The translations under genes were made by a program, and so were the position numbers. A stretch of 64,000 nucleotides of DNA from JAGQKC01 sp965223675 (GTDB lineage: Bacteria; Nitrospirota; Nitrospiria; Nitrospirales; UBA8639): contig OZ245013.1 of assembly GCA_965223675.1 (NCBI GenBank), positions 4,278,001-4,342,000 of the forward strand, read 5' to 3'. Below are positions 9,373 through 19,522 of this stretch, in pieces (position 1 is the stretch's first letter; each line of letters opens with the position of its first letter). The notes below the pieces were generated by a model. The model made no database searches. It was not told the DNA's origin and was given only the letters and a program-made list of their open reading frames with translations.

Positions 9373-10380
9373 TTATTGATCTCGATTGACCATGTATTGG
9401 GAAACAATCGCTAATGATCTTTTTGCCATGTCCTCGGTAAACGGTTCTAAGTCTAGATTTGCCGCGTTCACATATTCTGCAGCCCTTTGAGTCGCATAGC
9501 TTAAAGAACCGTGGTGATGCATCAGGCGAATGATTTTTGCCAAGTCTTCTTCGTTGATTGCCCGACTTTGCACCTTGGCTTTAATCCAATGTCGTTCTTC
9601 ATCTTGACAAGATTGGAACAAATGTAGGAGAGGAAGTGTTACCATCCCTTGTCGAATATCTTTTCCAAGTGTTTTGCCGAGTCGCGCTCCGTCTGCCGAA
9701 TAATCCAGGCAGTCATCGGTGAGCTGAAACGCCATCCCCAGGTTTAATCCAAATCGATAGAGCGCTGCCTGCTCATCTAAAGTTCCTCCGCCAACGGCTG
9801 CACCTATTTTACATGAAGCCGCGACGAGTGTGGCAGTCTTGTACTCGACAATTTGGAGATATTCCGGTTCAGTGATCTCCGGGCGACTATTGGCACATAA
9901 TTGCAACACTTCACCTTCGGTCATTTTGCGACAGGCATCGGCTAATGATTCGTTGAATCCGTGATTATGAAAAGACGCAATCTGGGTCATCGCCTGAGAA
10001 TAGAGATAATCCCCAACCAGAATACTCGCGTGATTTCCCCAGATACATCGAGCGGTTTTTTCTCCTCGGCGAAGGTCTGCTTCATCTAATACATCATCAT
10101 GAAGGAGCGTGGCCGTGTGGATATACTCAATAAGACTCCCTAGTTGAAGATATTTTCGTTGAACATACCCGCAGAGGTGGCCGCTCAGAATGAGTAATAA
10201 AGGCCGAATTCGCTTGCCCCCACTGGCCATAATTTGGTTGGCGATGGTGTTGATCAGTGAAGCTTCAGAATTGAGGTTTTTGTGGATTTTCGCTTCAACT
10301 TCATCGAGCTCCACTCGATAAGCATCCCAAACATCCGTCATATTCACTAGGGTTTCAGTGGTGGGGGTATGACTACTCAT
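9373..10380 (-). CDS. ispB: Polyprenyl diphosphate synthase (long-chain trans-prenyltransferase)
   Basis: Condenses isopentenyl diphosphate onto an allylic primer to make the long prenyl tail of respiratory quinones. Both aspartate-rich metal-binding motifs are present: D95-D96-x2-D99 within LLHDDVLDEADLRRG, and D222-D223-x2-D226 within QLTDDCLDY. The GGKRIRP substrate-binding segment lies near residue 55. The 335-residue length fits octaprenyl/heptaprenyl synthases (IspB/HepT-like); product chain length cannot be read from sequence. The gene is monocistronic and divergent from gltB. The ATG at 10380 has no Shine-Dalgarno sequence, but a near-consensus promoter ends about 8 bases upstream of it, suggesting a leaderless transcript. 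Confidence 0.9.
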   Translation of the reverse strand: MSSHTPTTETLVNMTDVWDAYRVELDEVEAKIHKNLNSEASLINTIANQIMASGGKRIRPLLLILSGHLCGYVQRKYLQLGSLIEYIHTATLLHDDVLDEADLRRGEKTARCIWGNHASILVGDYLYSQAMTQIASFHNHGFNESLADACRKMTEGEVLQLCANSRPEITEPEYLQIVEYKTATLVAASCKIGAAVGGGTLDEQAALYRFGLNLGMAFQLTDDCLDYSADGARLGKTLGKDIRQGMVTLPLLHLFQSCQDEERHWIKAKVQSRAINEEDLAKIIRLMHHHGSLSYATQRAAEYVNAANLDLEPFTEDMAKRSLAIVSQYMVNRDQ

Positions 10381-10388
10381 GGCCGGCG

Positions 10389-10417
10389 ATACTAGGGGGT
10401 CTCCAGGTGATTGTCAA
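10389..10417 (-). promoter_or_regulatory. Sigma70-type promoter of the prenyl synthase, placed for a leaderless mRNA
   Basis: On the minus strand, a perfect -35 TTGACA (10417-10412), a 17-base spacer and a -10 TAGTAT (10394-10389). Transcription would be expected to start about 7 bases downstream, essentially at the A of the ATG at 10380. Confidence 0.55.
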
Positions 10418-10684
10418 GCGAAATACCTCAATCATTGCAGTATCTTAGCGTTGTTTAAAAAATCTGTTTAATCGCAGATTGTGAGAGGGCCTTTGCCTTG
10501 ACAGTTTCTTGGACCATCGATTAATGTAATTCCTCAATTTTCAAAGGCTTTTTCTTTTTTGCTCCCTTTATCTCCATGAAGAAAAAGTTATGCGAAACCC
10601 TCTGAAACGAGGAAGGGATTTCTCTACTCTACCAAACATAATTATGTGGTTAAGGTCACATGAGCCTAGGGACATGACAAATAC
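10418..10684. other. Upstream region of gltB with a possible forward promoter
   Basis: Rest of the 304-base divergent spacer. A plus-strand TTGACA (10498-10503) is followed at 18 bases by TAATGT (10522-10527), a weak -10; a TGTAAT at 10525-10530 matches better but is too far. The leader to gltB would then be about 150 bases. No riboswitch-like structure was recognised. Confidence 0.35.
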
Positions 10685-13600
10685 ATGAAGATTCCAGGTT
10701 TCCCTTCTGCGCAAGGTCTCTATCACCCACAGAATGAAAAGGACGGGTGTGGTGTTGGATTTGTCGCTCATATTAAAGGTGTCAAGTCCCACACTATTGT
10801 CAGAAATGGTCTTCAAATTCTTGAGAACCTCTACCATCGTGGCGCTCAAGGGTGTGATCCATGTACTGGAGATGGCGCAGGAATACTTCTTCAGATTCCA
10901 CACCAATTCTTTCACCGCGTGTGCGAAAGTCAGGGCATACGCTTGCCACAGTCTGGAGGGTATGGAGTGGGAATGGTGTACCTCCCACAGGAGGAACGGT
11001 CTCGACGGCAATGCGAAGCGTTGATGGAATCGATTATTCGAGAAGAAGGCCAGGAATTTCTTGGATGGCGCGATGTTCCGGCAAAAGCTGAAAAGATCGG
11101 GGTCGTAGCAAAGACTACGCTTCCCGTAATCCGACAGTTTTTTATCGCTCGAGAACTGCTCAATGAAGTCCAGTTTGAGCGAAAACTATACGTCATACGA
11201 AAACAAATTACCCGAGCCATCAGAGAGTCTGCCATAGCCGATCGCGAACATGTCTACTTATGTAGCCTGTCATGTAACACGATTGTGTACAAAGGCATGT
11301 TGTTGCCGGAACAAGTTTCTGAATTTTATCCAGACTTAGCAGATCCGCTCTTTATTTCCGCGTTGGCCCTCGTGCATTCTCGGTTTAGTACGAATACCTT
11401 CCCAACCTGGTCTTTAGCGCATCCCTACCGCTTTACGGTGCATAATGGGGAGATCAACACTCTCAAGGGAAATGTCAATTGGATGAGGGCTCGACAGGGA
11501 CGATTGGCGTCGGAATTGTTCGGGGATGACCTGAAAAAAATATTTCCCATAACTGATGATTACACGCAGAGCGATTCAGCGTGTCTGGACAACGCGATTG
11601 AGTTTTTAGTGATGGCTGGCCGTCCGCTTCCTCATGTGATGATGATGCTTATCCCCGAGCCTTGGGTTGGAAATCCACAAATGGATCTTGATCGTCGAGG
11701 GTTTTACGAATATCACGCGGCAATGATGGAACCGTGGGATGGTCCAGCAGCGGTGTGCTTTACAGATGGAAAGCTGATTGGTGCGACGTTAGATCGCAAT
11801 GGCTTGCGTCCATGTCGATATCAAGTCACCACGGATGATCTGGTTGTCTTGGCATCCGAAGCTGGTGTACTCCCAACTGAGCCTAGAAATATTCGGTCTA
11901 AAGGGCGACTTCAACCTGGACGAATGTTCTTAGTCGACACGGTCCAAGGCCGTATTATCGATGATGAAGAAATCAAAGCGGATATTGTCAAGCGGAAACC
12001 CTATCGTCAATGGTTGACGCTACATCGAGTATCGTTGGACGAGTTACCCGAACCGTTTAATGTTCCTCAGCCTGATCATCCGACTATTCGCCAACGTCAA
12101 CAGGCTTTTGGGTATACTATCGAAGAATTGAAAATGGTGTTGATGCCAATGGGAGTGAACGGGGAAGAACCCACCTCTTCTATGGGCACCGATACGCCTT
12201 TGGCCGTTCTTTCTCAGCGGCCGCAATTACTTTTTAAATATTTTAAACAGTTATTTGCGCAAGTCACCAATCCTCCGATCGACCCGATTCGTGAGCAACT
12301 CGTGATGTCCTTAGTGACGAACATTGGACCTAAACCCAATGTGATTGCTGAAGTCCCTGAGGCATGTCGACGAATCAAATTGCAGCAGCCTATTTTGACC
12401 AATGCCGAACTCCAAAAAATCCGAGATATTGGAGATCCTCACTTTAAAAGTAAGACGTTCTCGTTGTGTTTTCGAGTGGCTGAAGGCCCTGAAGGATTAG
12501 CGTCTGCGTTGGATCAACTTTGCATGCAAGCTTCACGAGCGATTCAAGATGGAGAAAAATTCCTCATCTTGAGCGATCGCGGGGTCAATGAGGAATGGGC
12601 GCCTATTCCAAGTCTGCTTGGCATTTCTGCTGTTCATCACCATTTGATCAGGCAAGAAACTCGAACAGAAGTTGGTTTGATTTTAGAAACGGGTGAGCCT
12701 CGTGACGTTCATCATTTTGCTTGCTTAATTGGCTATGGGGCTGGGGCGATTAATCCATACCTTGTCTTTGAATCTCTTGTTGATATGGAGCGAGAAGGTT
12801 ATTTGCCCGAAGGTGTAGATTTCCAGACAGCCCAGAGCAAGTTCATAAAGGCCGTCAATAAAGGTCTGCTGAAAATCTTTTCAAAGATGGGTATTTCGAC
12901 AGTTCAATCCTACTGTGGCGCACAAATATTCGAGGCATTGGGATTGGGCCCTAATTTGATCGATCGATATTTCACGGGAACAGCCTCGCGCATCGGGGGG
13001 ATCGGAATTCGAGAAATTGGCGAAGAGACTTTGAGGCGGCATACGCAAGCCTATGAGCCGGTACCTCTTCGTCAACTCGACTTTGGAGGGGAAATCCATT
13101 ATCGCATCCAGGGCGAACATCATAATTGGAATCCGGATGTTATTTATAAACTTCAACATTCCACCAGGAATAACGATCCACAAACTTATGCGGAATTTTC
13201 CAAGTTAATCAACGAAGAACAAAAACGACGTTCAACCCTCCGCGGCCTCTTCGACTTTCAGTTTTCACAAAATGCGATTTCTCTTGATGAGGTTGAGCCG
13301 GCAAAAGAAATCGTCAAACGATTTACGACGGGGGCCATGTCCTTTGGAGCGATTAGTAAAGAGTCGCACGAAACACTCGCCATCGCCATGAATCGCTTGG
13401 GAGCGAAAAGCAATACTGGAGAAGGAGGGGAAGATCCTGAGCGCTTTGGCGTTCTTGAAAATGGAGACTCTAAAAACTCCTATATTAAGCAAGTCGCCTC
13501 TGGACGATTTGGTGTGAATGCATATTATTTGGTTAATGCCAAAGAATTGCAGATTAAGATGGCGCAGGGGGCCAAGCCTGGAGAAGGTGGTCAATTACCG

Positions 13601-15238
13601 GGTCATAAGGTTGATGAGGTGATTGCCAAATTGCGTTATTCCACCCCAGGAGTTCAGCTCATTTCCCCGCCGCCCCATCATGACATTTATTCTATTGAAG
13701 ACCTTGCTCAATTGATATTTGATTTGAAGAACTCAAACCCTCAAGCCGCCGTCTCGGTGAAACTTGTCTCTGAGATTGGGGTGGGAACAGTGGCGGCTGG
13801 CGTTTCCAAGGCGCATGCGGACAAGGTCTTAATTAGCGGAGATTCTGGAGGAACTGGGGCCTCACCACTTTCTTCGATTAAATATGCAGGGATTCCTTGG
13901 GAGTTGGGGTTGGCAGAAACACATCAGACATTAGTCTTGAATGACTTACGTGGGAGAATTCGAGTTGAAACCGACGGACAATTACGAACTGGGCGAGATG
14001 TGGTGATTGCCGCCTTGCTTGGTGCCGAGGAATTTGGATTCTCCACCGCCCCATTGATCGTTGAAGGCTGTATCATGATGCGGAAATGTCATCTCAACAC
14101 CTGTCCTGTTGGAGTCGCGACTCAAGATCCGGAATTACGGAAGAAATTTGCCGGACACCCCGATCATGTGGTGAATTATTTCTTTTTTGTCGCGGAAGAA
14201 ATTCGAGAAATAATGGCAAAGCTGGGATTTCGCACTATCAATGAAATGATTGGGCGAGTTGACAAATTGAGAGTGCAGAAAGCTGTTGATCATTGGAAAG
14301 CTCAAGGACTTGATTTATCCCCGCTCTTAGCTAAACCGGATGTGAAGGACGATATCGCGACCTATTGTGTCCAAGAGCAAGACCACGGGCTCGCTCATAT
14401 TTTGGACAATCAATTAGTAGACCTGTGTCGACCAGCCATCGATGAGGCAAAGCCTGTTTCCCACGAGTTGACCATTCGCAATGTCAACAGAACGACAGGA
14501 ACAGTATTGTCCAGTCATATAGCTCGAAAATATGGTGTGGAAGGTCTTCCGGAAGATACGATCAAGATCCGATTCACCGGATCAGCAGGGCAGTCTTTTG
14601 GTGCATTTCTCTCTCCAGGTATTACGCTCACATTAGAAGGAGAGTCGAATGACTATCTTGGCAAGGGCTTGTCTGGAGGAAAAGTCATTGTCATGCCGCC
14701 TAAAGGTGTGACCTTTATCCCAGAGGAGACGATTTTAATCGGCAACACTTCCTTATATGGTGCGACTGGTGGAGAAGGGTATTTCTACGGGATGGCGGGT
14801 GAGCGTTTTGCCGTTCGAAACTCCGGAGCGCGTGCGGTAATTGAAGGAGTTGGAGACCACGGTTGTGAATACATGACGGGTGGTGTGGTTGTTGTCCTGG
14901 GAAAAACTGGTCGAAATTTTGCGGCTGGAATGTCAGGTGGAGAAGCCTATGTGCTCAATGAAGAGGGAACGTTTGAGCTACGTTGTAATCTTGGGATGGT
15001 GGAACTCGAAAAAGTGGTCAACCCTGATGATAAGAAGACTTTGCGAATCATGATAGAGTCGCACGTTCAATATACAGGAAGTCGAAAAGGCAGAAAGATA
15101 TTAGATGCCTGGGAGGCCATGCTTCCGAAGTTTGTAAAGGTCATGCCGACAGACTATAAACGAGTGTTGCTGGCTCGAAAAGCGGCCTTAGCTAAAGAGC
15201 ATGCGAAGCGGGGAATGGAGATGGTTGGACGTGGCTGA
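10685..15238 (+). CDS. gltB: Glutamate synthase (NADPH-type) large subunit
   Basis: Makes glutamate from glutamine and 2-oxoglutarate together with GltD. The N-terminal class-II glutaminase domain follows a short propeptide; the nucleophile after cleavage is Cys22 (in NEKDGCGVGF). Central and FMN-binding domains follow. The 3Fe-4S cluster cysteines are C1129, C1135 and C1140 in CIMMRKCHLNTCPVG. The last 250 residues form the Gly-rich beta-helix (repeated GG-x-G turns). The 1517-residue length is normal for bacterial GltB. It overlaps the upstream end of gltD, so the two are translationally linked. Key residues are all present. Confidence 0.97.
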   Translation: MKIPGFPSAQGLYHPQNEKDGCGVGFVAHIKGVKSHTIVRNGLQILENLYHRGAQGCDPCTGDGAGILLQIPHQFFHRVCESQGIRLPQSGGYGVGMVYLPQEERSRRQCEALMESIIREEGQEFLGWRDVPAKAEKIGVVAKTTLPVIRQFFIARELLNEVQFERKLYVIRKQITRAIRESAIADREHVYLCSLSCNTIVYKGMLLPEQVSEFYPDLADPLFISALALVHSRFSTNTFPTWSLAHPYRFTVHNGEINTLKGNVNWMRARQGRLASELFGDDLKKIFPITDDYTQSDSACLDNAIEFLVMAGRPLPHVMMMLIPEPWVGNPQMDLDRRGFYEYHAAMMEPWDGPAAVCFTDGKLIGATLDRNGLRPCRYQVTTDDLVVLASEAGVLPTEPRNIRSKGRLQPGRMFLVDTVQGRIIDDEEIKADIVKRKPYRQWLTLHRVSLDELPEPFNVPQPDHPTIRQRQQAFGYTIEELKMVLMPMGVNGEEPTSSMGTDTPLAVLSQRPQLLFKYFKQLFAQVTNPPIDPIREQLVMSLVTNIGPKPNVIAEVPEACRRIKLQQPILTNAELQKIRDIGDPHFKSKTFSLCFRVAEGPEGLASALDQLCMQASRAIQDGEKFLILSDRGVNEEWAPIPSLLGISAVHHHLIRQETRTEVGLILETGEPRDVHHFACLIGYGAGAINPYLVFESLVDMEREGYLPEGVDFQTAQSKFIKAVNKGLLKIFSKMGISTVQSYCGAQIFEALGLGPNLIDRYFTGTASRIGGIGIREIGEETLRRHTQAYEPVPLRQLDFGGEIHYRIQGEHHNWNPDVIYKLQHSTRNNDPQTYAEFSKLINEEQKRRSTLRGLFDFQFSQNAISLDEVEPAKEIVKRFTTGAMSFGAISKESHETLAIAMNRLGAKSNTGEGGEDPERFGVLENGDSKNSYIKQVASGRFGVNAYYLVNAKELQIKMAQGAKPGEGGQLPGHKVDEVIAKLRYSTPGVQLISPPPHHDIYSIEDLAQLIFDLKNSNPQAAVSVKLVSEIGVGTVAAGVSKAHADKVLISGDSGGTGASPLSSIKYAGIPWELGLAETHQTLVLNDLRGRIRVETDGQLRTGRDVVIAALLGAEEFGFSTAPLIVEGCIMMRKCHLNTCPVGVATQDPELRKKFAGHPDHVVNYFFFVAEEIREIMAKLGFRTINEMIGRVDKLRVQKAVDHWKAQGLDLSPLLAKPDVKDDIATYCVQEQDHGLAHILDNQLVDLCRPAIDEAKPVSHELTIRNVNRTTGTVLSSHIARKYGVEGLPEDTIKIRFTGSAGQSFGAFLSPGITLTLEGESNDYLGKGLSGGKVIVMPPKGVTFIPEETILIGNTSLYGATGGEGYFYGMAGERFAVRNSGARAVIEGVGDHGCEYMTGGVVVVLGKTGRNFAAGMSGGEAYVLNEEGTFELRCNLGMVELEKVVNPDDKKTLRIMIESHVQYTGSRKGRKILDAWEAMLPKFVKVMPTDYKRVLLARKAALAKEHAKRGMEMVGRG

Positions 15239-16652
15239 TCCAAAAGGGTTTATGAAATATGCTCGAGAGGGTCCGCAACGACGTCCTGTTGAGCTACGCG
15301 TTTTAGATTGGAAAGAGTTGTATGAACCCTTTCCAGAGGAACGACTGAAGCAGCAGGGTGCACGATGCATGGATTGTGGGGTGCCATTTTGCCAAAGTCC
15401 AACTGGTTGTCCTGTCGTCAATCTGATTCCTGAGTGGAATGATTTAGTCCACCGAGGTCGATGGAAAGATGCGCTCAAGGCCCTCCATACCACCAATAAT
15501 TTTCCTGAATTTACGGGACGCCTGTGCCCTGCGCCCTGTGAGTCGTCATGTGTATTGGGTATTAATCAAGATCCCGTGTCAATTCGTGTCATTGAATGGA
15601 ACATTATTGACAAAGGCTTCGATGAAGGATGGGTCGAACCTGTTCTGCCTATTATCGCGACTGGAAAGAAAGTTGCGGTTGTGGGTTCTGGCCCAGCTGG
15701 TTTAGCAGCCGCACAACAACTAGCCAGGGCTGGTCATAGTGTGACGGTGTATGAAAAAGCTGATCGAATTGGCGGACTTTTGAGGTATGGTATTCCAGAT
15801 TTCAAGATGGAGAAGTGGGTTCTTGAGCGGCGACTCGATCAGATGAGGATTGAAGGGGTCAATTTTGAAACAAATGTGCATGTCGGCCATGAGCTTCCTG
15901 TCAGTACTCTTCGACAAGAATTTGATGCTGTGTTGCTTGCGCTCGGAGCCGAACACGCTCGTGATTTGCCAGTCCCAGGTCGAGAACTAAAGGGTGTGCA
16001 TTTTGCTATGGAATATTTGACTCAGCAGAACAAGCGTGTGGCTGGAGATGATATTTCTGATGAGCCAATTACCGCAAAAGGAAAACGCGTGGTGATTATA
16101 GGAGGTGGTGATACGGGCTCCGATTGTCTAGGGACTGCACATCGACATGGTTGCGCAGAGGTTCATCAGTTTGAACTATTGCCTGAACCGCCACCCTCGC
16201 GTGCGGATTCAACTCCTTGGCCTTTGTGGCCAATGCAACTCCGAACTTCACATGCCCATGAAGAGGGGTGTGATCGTCGATGGAGTGTCTCAACCACGAA
16301 ATTTTCCGGGCACGATGGGCATGTGACAAAACTTCATGCTCAGCAAGTCCAGTTTGAGAATGGAAAGCTTTCTCCTATCGCTGGTACTGAATTTGACATG
16401 GATGTCGATCTTGTCCTTTTAGCGATGGGGTTTACTGGCCCCATCAAGCATGGACTGCTTGATGCCTTAGAGGTGAAGTATAATGCTCGAGGAAGTGTGT
16501 CCGTGGATGAAAATTTCATGACAAGTGTTGATGGGATTTTTGCTGCTGGTGATACAAAGCGAGGAGCTTCCTTGATTGTTTGGGCAATTGCTGAAGGACG
16601 GAAAGCTGCGGCCGGTATTCAGCAATACCTCATGTCTGACAAAACCGGTTGA
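15231..16652 (+). CDS. gltD: Glutamate synthase small subunit
   Basis: Flavoprotein that passes electrons from NAD(P)H to GltB. I choose the GTG at 15231, giving MADPKGFMKYAREGP, the usual GltD N-terminus. It is preceded by GGAGATGG and overlaps the gltB stop by 8 bases. An ATG at 15201 is also in frame but adds ten atypical residues. The cysteine-rich cluster region begins with C46, C49, C54 and C60. The FAD-binding VVGSGPAGLAAAQ motif is near residue 145 and the NADPH-binding VVIIGGGDTGSDC motif near 287. The C-terminal AAGDTKRGASLIVWAI stretch is also typical. The 473-residue length fits the family. Confidence 0.95.
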   Translation: MADPKGFMKYAREGPQRRPVELRVLDWKELYEPFPEERLKQQGARCMDCGVPFCQSPTGCPVVNLIPEWNDLVHRGRWKDALKALHTTNNFPEFTGRLCPAPCESSCVLGINQDPVSIRVIEWNIIDKGFDEGWVEPVLPIIATGKKVAVVGSGPAGLAAAQQLARAGHSVTVYEKADRIGGLLRYGIPDFKMEKWVLERRLDQMRIEGVNFETNVHVGHELPVSTLRQEFDAVLLALGAEHARDLPVPGRELKGVHFAMEYLTQQNKRVAGDDISDEPITAKGKRVVIIGGGDTGSDCLGTAHRHGCAEVHQFELLPEPPPSRADSTPWPLWPMQLRTSHAHEEGCDRRWSVSTTKFSGHDGHVTKLHAQQVQFENGKLSPIAGTEFDMDVDLVLLAMGFTGPIKHGLLDALEVKYNARGSVSVDENFMTSVDGIFAAGDTKRGASLIVWAIAEGRKAAAGIQQYLMSDKTG

Positions 16653-16852
16653 ACTCACTAACCTGCTAGTTATCCACCCCTATTCTTTGGAAGTTCTTGT
16701 TTTTTCGTTAATATAGCGAATCCAAATCCGTGTCAATGGCGCTAGCCCAACTTTCCCCGCGTGAGTAGATACTTCAAGCGTTGAAAGTTATTAGTAACGG
16801 CCGTATTTCGTAGGCGAGTTATCAAGAATTTCCTTTACTCTTCCATCCATAT

Positions 16853-18325
16853 ATGCGCGAGACCAATCAAGAGTTTACTCAAAGAGTCGCTCAAATTCCG
16901 TTTCATGGAATAGGCCTTTCTGTCGATGTGTATTCACCCGATGTCTTTGAACTCACCGATCAATTAGACGATCGTGGGATACCGTATGGATACTTAGAGA
17001 TCTTTAAAGCTGATCAGAGTGCTCTCGAAAAGGTCCGATCTCGTCGACCCTCTGTTTCCTTAGAGTATCATGCTGATGGTCTGTGGGTGACGCAACCTGA
17101 TTGGATGACCGCTTATCCCTATGAAGATGAATTGAACAAAGTCATGATGGATCTCCGAAGCTTGGACTGTTCATGGTTGAACCAAGAATGTGCCACGAAA
17201 CAGATAGGCGGCCATTCATTTGGAACGTATTTGCCGCCATTATTCACCAAATCTTCGGCGCAGGTTACTGCAAGTAATGTCGAGTTTGCCCAACGGTATC
17301 TGGATGGTCAGTCAAAGAGCGGCTTTGACCATTCTCCACTCTTTTTACTCGAGACTCCCCCTCTCACGTACTTCAGTCTTGGGGACATTTCTTATGCCGA
17401 ATTTTTCCGTATGATTGCCGACAATTGTTCATGTGGGTTTGTCTTGGACATTGGACACATTTGGACTGTGTACCGCTACACGTCTGCTTGTGAATATGGG
17501 TCTATCGAGCAATTTTTGGGGAAATTTCTGGGTATGTTTCCGTTGGAGCGTGTTGTACAAATACATATAGCTGGATTGGATTTTCATCCTGCAGTTCCTC
17601 AAGACTATAAGGGTAATCAGGGTCAGCCGAATTGGATTGATGCGCATCAAGCGCCGATTCCTTCGGTTTTATTTAACATGCTTGAACAGGTGCTGTGTCG
17701 GGAGGAATTAGTTAATATCAAAGGGCTTGCGATGGAAGTTGACATGAAATCCATTGAGCTCATTCTCGAAGAATTGGCTGAACTTTTGAAGCGGTTCGGA
17801 AGATGGGGGAAGAGTCTAGAGTTAGCGTCGATGTCTTCGGTTAATGCGCAACAGGAATCAGATTGTCCACGGCGTCCGCCAAATGATGGTCCGAGAAAAG
17901 ATCAGGAGCTTGAGCAGTGTTATCGTCAGTATGTGAGAATGATAACCGGGCAAAGGTCAGAAGATTCGTTAGCGTTAGATGCTGAAAATCTATTTGATGC
18001 AAAGGATTTGGCTCACTATTCAAAGAGGTATTTACCTTACGAAATTCTTGTGTGGGGTGGTGATCTGAAAGAGATGTTTCCCAAAACACTTGAGTCTCTT
18101 GAGTCGTCAGGAAAAGGGCTGAAAAATTTTTTGGAGTTTTGGTATGCCCATCCACAAGGTGTGTGCGAGCCTTATGATTTTTTTCTTCTGAAAGTTCGTT
18201 ATTTTGTGGAGTATATCCGTGCGGAGTATCCTCAATTTGCTTCCCAAGCTGTCAATGAAGCGATCGATCTACGAAAAGGTTATGCTCTAGCGTGCCAGGT
18301 TTCCTCTTCCCAAGATTCAGTATAA
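16853..18325 (+). CDS. DUF692 / MNIO-like protein with an additional C-terminal domain
   Basis: Residues 15-320 match the DUF692 TIM-barrel pattern of multinuclear non-haem iron oxidases: HADGLWVTQPDW, GGHSFGTYLPPLF, LLETPPLTYF, CGFVLDIGHIW, VVQIHIAGLDFHP, WIDAHQAPIP and LAMEVDMKSI occur in the expected order and supply several His, Asp and Glu candidates for metal binding. Known members modify cysteine or other residues of ribosomal peptides with a partner protein. Here residues 330-490 form a separate helical domain. Its YLPYEILVWGGDLKEMFP and YDFFLLKVRYF stretches could act as a built-in partner, but I cannot name it. No obvious Cys-rich precursor peptide gene lies next door. Function is inferred from family only. 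Confidence 0.6.
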   Translation: MRETNQEFTQRVAQIPFHGIGLSVDVYSPDVFELTDQLDDRGIPYGYLEIFKADQSALEKVRSRRPSVSLEYHADGLWVTQPDWMTAYPYEDELNKVMMDLRSLDCSWLNQECATKQIGGHSFGTYLPPLFTKSSAQVTASNVEFAQRYLDGQSKSGFDHSPLFLLETPPLTYFSLGDISYAEFFRMIADNCSCGFVLDIGHIWTVYRYTSACEYGSIEQFLGKFLGMFPLERVVQIHIAGLDFHPAVPQDYKGNQGQPNWIDAHQAPIPSVLFNMLEQVLCREELVNIKGLAMEVDMKSIELILEELAELLKRFGRWGKSLELASMSSVNAQQESDCPRRPPNDGPRKDQELEQCYRQYVRMITGQRSEDSLALDAENLFDAKDLAHYSKRYLPYEILVWGGDLKEMFPKTLESLESSGKGLKNFLEFWYAHPQGVCEPYDFFLLKVRYFVEYIRAEYPQFASQAVNEAIDLRKGYALACQVSSSQDSV

Positions 18326-18452
18326 CCCAACTCCTATCGTCTGATTGAGTTAGATGACTTTGTCTGACTCAGTTGAACGTGGCTTAGGCCTTCGTTGTCT
18401 AATAACACCTCTCTGTCAAAACTTAAGTTGTGGTGTCCGGCAGGGCCGCACG

Positions 18453-19361
18453 TCACTTCTTCTTCTGACTTTGCTTTGGCTTGTTTAAAGTTTGTTGAAT
18501 TTCTCGGATCAGTCGGTCTTCAATTTCTTTGATCTCAAGTTTGCTTGCATCAAGGAGCAGTCCATTTTGAGAGAGTTTTTCAAAGTCGGCTTTGACCCAA
18601 AGAGTTGAAGACTGTGGTGGGGTTAGTTGTGTGATGGTGAGGATATATTGATTTCTAAAGCCGGTGACTTCAAGCGAGGCTGGTGGGGAGGTTTTTCTAT
18701 TTGTGATAAATGCCGCTTGTTGATCGGTCGGCATACTCGCAAGGATCGTGTACCCATTTTGAACTAAAGTTGATTGGGTTGCAGCTATAATGGCCGAGAA
18801 CGGATAGTCAATTTTTTTGGCCTGACCACCTTTTTTGACTACCGTAAGTCCTTTCCTCCACTTATCTCGTAATGTTCTGAGCCATCTCGCATCTCTGCGA
18901 AGTTTTTCGATTTCTTGTTCGAGCTCTTGCAAGTGAGAGTTATCTTGCTTATTTCCCTGAGAGAGGTTTTGAATTTGCTTTTCCTTCTCTTTAAGCTTTA
19001 GCTCATATTCTTGCTGGGTTTTGCGAGCTTCCCGATTGATTAAGTCAATTTGTTGCTGGATGGCCTTGTTCCCTTCTTGAAGGGAAAATACGACAGATTC
19101 TAATTTGGCAATCTGTTTTTTGAGCTGGCGGTTTTCCTGTTTGAGCGCATCAGTATTATCTACAGGACATCCCGACAACAGAAGGGCTCCTCCGCAAAGG
19201 ATCAGAAGAGGGACATAAGGAAGTAGAAAATTACGAGTAAAAAATGTGAACAATTGGAGATTGGTCAGGGATGACCACAGTTTTGTCACATTCACTAGGT
19301 CAGTAGATTTTGGCAGTGGATCCAGTATGGAAGAATCTCCCAATGCTTGCAGCATTCTCAT
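18453..19361 (-). CDS. Coiled-coil lipoprotein
   Basis: Envelope protein of unknown function. A hydrophobic segment ends in LLLSGC (Cys at about residue 66), a good lipobox, which suggests that the true start may be internal because the preceding tail is unusually long. Residues 72-160 form a long coiled coil rich in Gln, Lys and Glu (KQENRQLKKQIAKLESVV...). The C-terminal 120 residues look like a small alpha/beta domain that ends in a Lys-rich tail. Convergent with the DUF692 gene. Internal start alternatives downstream of residue 1 were not resolved. Confidence 0.6.
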   Translation of the reverse strand: MRMLQALGDSSILDPLPKSTDLVNVTKLWSSLTNLQLFTFFTRNFLLPYVPLLILCGGALLLSGCPVDNTDALKQENRQLKKQIAKLESVVFSLQEGNKAIQQQIDLINREARKTQQEYELKLKEKEKQIQNLSQGNKQDNSHLQELEQEIEKLRRDARWLRTLRDKWRKGLTVVKKGGQAKKIDYPFSAIIAATQSTLVQNGYTILASMPTDQQAAFITNRKTSPPASLEVTGFRNQYILTITQLTPPQSSTLWVKADFEKLSQNGLLLDASKLEIKEIEDRLIREIQQTLNKPKQSQKKK

Positions 19362-19522
19362 TGTATGCTGATTGAGAGACTATTTCAAATGATTTTCAGT
19401 GAATCTCTGGATAGTTGTTGACCCTTCCATGATCACGGGCTATGCTTTTTAACACTGCGGGTATTCATGATTCGCGTATGATTATCATCTTGCTCCGTTG
19501 CTCACGTAAAGGCTGAAAGAGA

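Noticed and set aside
10568..11011. 147-codon minus-strand frame at the start of gltB
   Set aside because: Antisense to the conserved glutaminase domain of gltB.
15201..15230. ATG at 15201 as start of gltD
   Set aside because: It adds ten residues unlike GltD; the GTG at 15231 gives the family N-terminus and has a ribosome-binding site.
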